Source of the DNA: an uncultured Mucispirillum sp.
Lineage (GTDB): Bacteria; Chrysiogenota; Deferribacteres; Deferribacterales; Mucispirillaceae
Assembly (NCBI GenBank): GCA_947177675.1
Contig: CAMWVK010000056.1
Coordinates: 1 to 7,705 of the forward strand
Length of the DNA: 7,705 nt
Reading direction: 5' to 3'
Below are positions 6,434 through 7,705 of this stretch, one piece after another. Within the stretch, counting starts at the first letter, position 1; the number at the start of each line of letters is the position of its first letter. The notes beneath the pieces were generated by a model. That model searched no databases. It was given only the letters and a program-made list of their open reading frames with translations, and was not told the origin of the DNA. Made by a program: the position numbers and the translations under genes.

Positions 6434-6456
6434 ATTTAATATAATATATATTAAAT
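6434..6456. promoter_or_regulatory. Probable antitoxin operator: 10-bp perfect inverted repeat
   Basis: Arms ATTTAATATA and TATATTAAAT are perfect inverted repeats separated by 3 bp. The dyad sits 12 bp upstream of the antitoxin start and covers the predicted -10. Ribbon-helix-helix antitoxins bind such dyads as paired dimers. All bases are A or T, so chance symmetry is more likely than in mixed DNA, but 10 perfect pairs in this position is a strong candidate. Confidence 0.6.
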
Positions 6457-6471
6457 GTATTAAAAATGCAA
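6443..6471 (-). promoter_or_regulatory. Promoter of the toxin-antitoxin operon
   Basis: On the minus strand a weak TTGCAT (6471-6466) is followed after 17 nt by TATATT (6448-6443), about 21 nt before the antitoxin ATG. The -10 lies within the 23-bp dyad at 6434-6456, so bound antitoxin would block polymerase. The -35 matches the consensus poorly. Confidence 0.5.
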
Positions 6472-6507
6472 ATATTTATATTAAAATGTATTTTTTTTGA
6501 TAATCTC

Positions 6508-6523
6508 AAAGCTGCTAAAATAT
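6508..6523. repeat. 16-bp direct repeat, copy inside the secreted-protein terminator
   Basis: Identical to 5774-5789. Here it forms the 3' arm of the hairpin at 6511-6538 when read on the minus strand. The two copies bracket the toxin-antitoxin module, 734 bp apart start to start. Confidence 0.7.
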
Positions 6524-6538
6524 TAATATTTCAGCAGC
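6511..6538 (-). terminator. Hairpin terminator of the secreted-protein gene
   Basis: On the minus strand the RNA starts 8 nt after the stop codon and folds GCTGCTGAAAT against ATTTTAGCAGC, with one G-U pair and a 6-nt ATTAAT loop. Only a short TTT follows before GAGATT, so the U-run is weak. The duplicate of the 3' arm at 5774-5789 has the stronger T-run. Confidence 0.65.
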
Positions 6539-6545
6539 CAGACTA

Positions 6546-6998
6546 TTAACGCTGAGGGCTGTATGGTTCAGGCATATTTTTAATATTGTCAGTTGACTGA
6601 GTATTTTGGCTGTTACTAGATTCAGTATTAGTATTGGTATTAGGACTAGTATTAGCATTATACTGCATATTATTTTGAGTATTACTGCCTTGAACTGGTG
6701 CAGTTTTTTGATAAAAACCATTTTTTTCTGCATAGTTTCTCCAATATCTGCAGGTTAGACCTTTATACTCATAACCTAATATACATTTATAATAATCTTC
6801 TATATAATCATCATAATCATCTCTAATATAAAAAGGCACAGAACTCATTGGAGGTGGTGGCGGAATGCTCATAACAGTATAGCCATTATAAGGATTATAT
6901 GATGGTGAGCCATTGTAATAAAAGTCATCTGCCATAGCAAAATTAACTACTGCAAACAAAATACTGAAAAATAATAGTAAAAAATATGCGTGCTTCAT
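6546..6998 (-). CDS. Small secreted/periplasmic protein of unknown function, Tyr-rich with N/T/S/Q tail
   Basis: I do not recognise a family. The 150-residue product starts with a clear Sec signal peptide: Lys at 2, hydrophobic core 5-20, and AMA before DD, giving likely cleavage after Ala23. The mature part has three zones. Residues 24-70 are Tyr- and Asp-rich and contain a five-proline run (46-50). Residues 71-96 hold the only two cysteines (72 and 83), which could form a disulfide in the periplasm. Residues ~100-150 are low-complexity Asn/Thr/Ser/Gln. Fifteen tyrosines fall in residues 27-96. The tail is partly encoded by a degenerate hexanucleotide repeat. ATG 6998 has AAGGAG 6 nt upstream and a TATAAT about 40 nt upstream; a hairpin terminator follows the stop, so it is likely transcribed alone. 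The signal peptide and ribosome site make it a real gene. A surface, periplasmic or extracellular location cannot be settled. Confidence 0.8.
   Translation of the reverse strand: MKHAYFLLLFFSILFAVVNFAMADDFYYNGSPSYNPYNGYTVMSIPPPPPMSSVPFYIRDDYDDYIEDYYKCILGYEYKGLTCRYWRNYAEKNGFYQKTAPVQGSNTQNNMQYNANTSPNTNTNTESSNSQNTQSTDNIKNMPEPYSPQR
6625..6660. repeat. Degenerate hexanucleotide repeat, six units, in the secreted-protein gene
   Basis: Six consecutive 6-bp units of consensus GTATTA (GTATTA, GTATTG, GTATTA, GGACTA, GTATTA, GCATTA on the plus strand) encode part of the Asn/Thr-rich tail (about residues 113-124). Because the unit is a multiple of three, gain or loss of units would change tail length without breaking the frame. 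Confidence 0.65.
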
Positions 6999-7034
6999 TT
7001 GTAACTCCTTAAAACATATATCTATCTTGTATTA

Positions 7035-7063
7035 ATTATAAGACGAAAGATATAGAATAAAGT
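7035..7063 (-). promoter_or_regulatory. Possible promoter of the secreted-protein gene
   Basis: A perfect TATAAT (7040-7035, minus strand) lies 36 nt before ATG 6998. The element 17 nt further upstream, ACTTTA (7063-7058), is a poor -35, so an activator or chance is possible. Confidence 0.4.
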
Positions 7064-7084
7064 TACAAATAAAGCTTAAAAAAA

Positions 7085-7540
7085 TTATACAGTGCGATTA
7101 AGGTAGTTTGTATAATCAATAGTTACAGGCTCATAATCTTCTTCAAAAAGATGAGAAGATATAACAAAATCTGCAGTTGAACGAGTGCATGCAATTACTA
7201 CATTATACACTGAGCATAAACGCTCTAATGCTTTAATATCCACATCATGTGGCTGAGTAGTCATAGGGTCTATAAAAAATATTAAAATATCTACATGACC
7301 GCTTGCTATTAATGAACCCATTTGCTGGTCGCCGCCAAGGGGACCTGATTTTAATTTAATAATATCTGATGCTTTATCTGGCTCTCTGCGTAAAAATACT
7401 TCTTCTACTAAACGACCAGTTGTGCCTGTGCATATCAATTTATGGGGCATTAATCTTTTATAGTTAAATTCTACCCATTCCACCATATCTCTTTTTCTTG
7501 CATCGTGAGCTACAAGACCAATAGATTTGATTTTTTTCAT
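7085..7540 (-). CDS. mgsA: Methylglyoxal synthase
   Basis: A 151-residue cytoplasmic enzyme, matching E. coli MgsA (152 aa) along its length. It converts dihydroxyacetone phosphate to methylglyoxal and phosphate, a bypass of lower glycolysis used when phosphate is short or sugar phosphates build up. Visible motifs: IGLVAHD (7-13), TGTTGRL (38-44, phosphate-binding loop), SGPLGGDQQMG (65-75) with catalytic Asp71, FFIDP (88-92) with Asp91, and PHDVD (97-101) with His98 and Asp101. These are the active-site positions of the E. coli enzyme at the same numbers, so activity is expected. ATG 7540 is the only possible start, because an in-frame TAA lies 3 nt further upstream. The AAGGAG site is 11 nt away, slightly long. 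No partner gene of the methylglyoxal pathway is adjacent. Confidence 0.96.
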   Translation of the reverse strand: MKKIKSIGLVAHDARKRDMVEWVEFNYKRLMPHKLICTGTTGRLVEEVFLRREPDKASDIIKLKSGPLGGDQQMGSLIASGHVDILIFFIDPMTTQPHDVDIKALERLCSVYNVVIACTRSTADFVISSHLFEEDYEPVTIDYTNYLNRTV

Positions 7541-7587
7541 ACTTTAAACAACTCCTTATAGATATATTATTTTTATAAGTTTGAAAT

Positions 7588-7617
7588 TTTATACCTATTT
7601 TTATATTAATACAACAA
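7588..7617 (-). promoter_or_regulatory. Possible mgsA promoter
   Basis: On the minus strand TTGTTG (7617-7612) and TATAAA (7593-7588) are 18 nt apart, about 47 nt before the mgsA ATG. The match is modest and the surrounding DNA is very AT-rich. An 8-bp AT-only inverted repeat lies further upstream at 7648-7665; apart from these, 7541-7705 shows no gene. Confidence 0.35.
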
Positions 7618-7705
7618 CTATTTTGATTAATTTTTTACAATAATACTTAAATTATTTATAATTTAGGATATATATTTGCATAATTTTTGTAGAATACTAT
7701 AAAAT

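Noticed and set aside
6515..6733. 72-codon minus-strand open frame overlapping the secreted-protein tail
   Set aside because: It runs through the repeat tract and the terminator hairpin in another frame; the long frame has a signal peptide and a strong ribosome site.
7648..7665. TAAATTAT/ATAATTTA inverted repeat upstream of mgsA as an operator
   Set aside because: Eight AT-only pairs in DNA this AT-rich can arise by chance, and it lies about 108 bp from the gene with no promoter overlap.
1..7705. CRISPR array, tRNA, rRNA, integrase or transposase
   Set aside because: No regularly spaced repeats, no cloverleaf-like sequence and no recombinase motifs were seen on either strand.

Overview
The window is AT-rich DNA (roughly 30% G+C by eye) from a Gram-negative bacterium. 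The evidence is an LPS-transport permease (LptG), a heptosyltransferase-type GT9 enzyme and a signal-peptide-bearing small protein. Shine-Dalgarno sites are mostly clear (AAGGAG, GGGGAG, GGAGG). The base composition and gene mix would fit a host-associated low-GC Gram-negative such as a Mucispirillum-like Deferribacterota member. That is a guess from style, not something the sequence proves.

Layout. (1) Positions 1-1004, plus strand: the 3' part of a ComEC/Rec2 DNA-uptake channel gene, whose start lies outside the window. (2) Positions 1007-5712, minus strand: a four-gene envelope operon read in the order lptG, a UPF0104/LPG-synthase-TM-type integral membrane protein, a GT9 glycosyltransferase, and a GT39 (PMT/ArnT-like) membrane glycosyltransferase. 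The last three genes are tightly packed (1-nt gap, then an 8-bp overlap). A sigma70-type promoter lies just upstream of lptG. The operon runs tail-to-tail into comEC with only 2 bp between the stop codons. (3) Positions 5713-6545: a type II toxin-antitoxin module (RelB/DinJ-type antitoxin, then YoeB-type toxin, minus strand). It has an almost ideal AT-only dyad over its promoter, and a 16-bp perfect direct repeat sits on either side of it. (4) Positions 6546-6998, minus strand: a small secreted, tyrosine-rich protein with an N/T/S/Q-rich tail, followed by a hairpin terminator. (5) Positions 7085-7540, minus strand: methylglyoxal synthase (mgsA), with its AT-rich upstream region running to the window end.

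How the parts fit. The four-gene operon is best read as lipopolysaccharide or lipooligosaccharide assembly and export. GT9 and GT39 enzymes add sugars to the core or lipid A, the UPF0104 protein is a membrane partner (possibly lipid-carrier related), and LptG extracts the finished lipid from the inner membrane. MgsA is an independent metabolic gene. The toxin-antitoxin module looks like an accessory insertion: one copy of the flanking 16-bp repeat is the 3' arm of the terminator hairpin of the neighbouring secreted-protein gene, and the other copy carries the better U-run. This suggests the module landed in a terminator and split it.

There is no gene-free stretch longer than 300 bases. The longest gaps are 5713-5897 and 7541-7705. 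I saw no tRNA, rRNA, CRISPR array, integrase or transposase.
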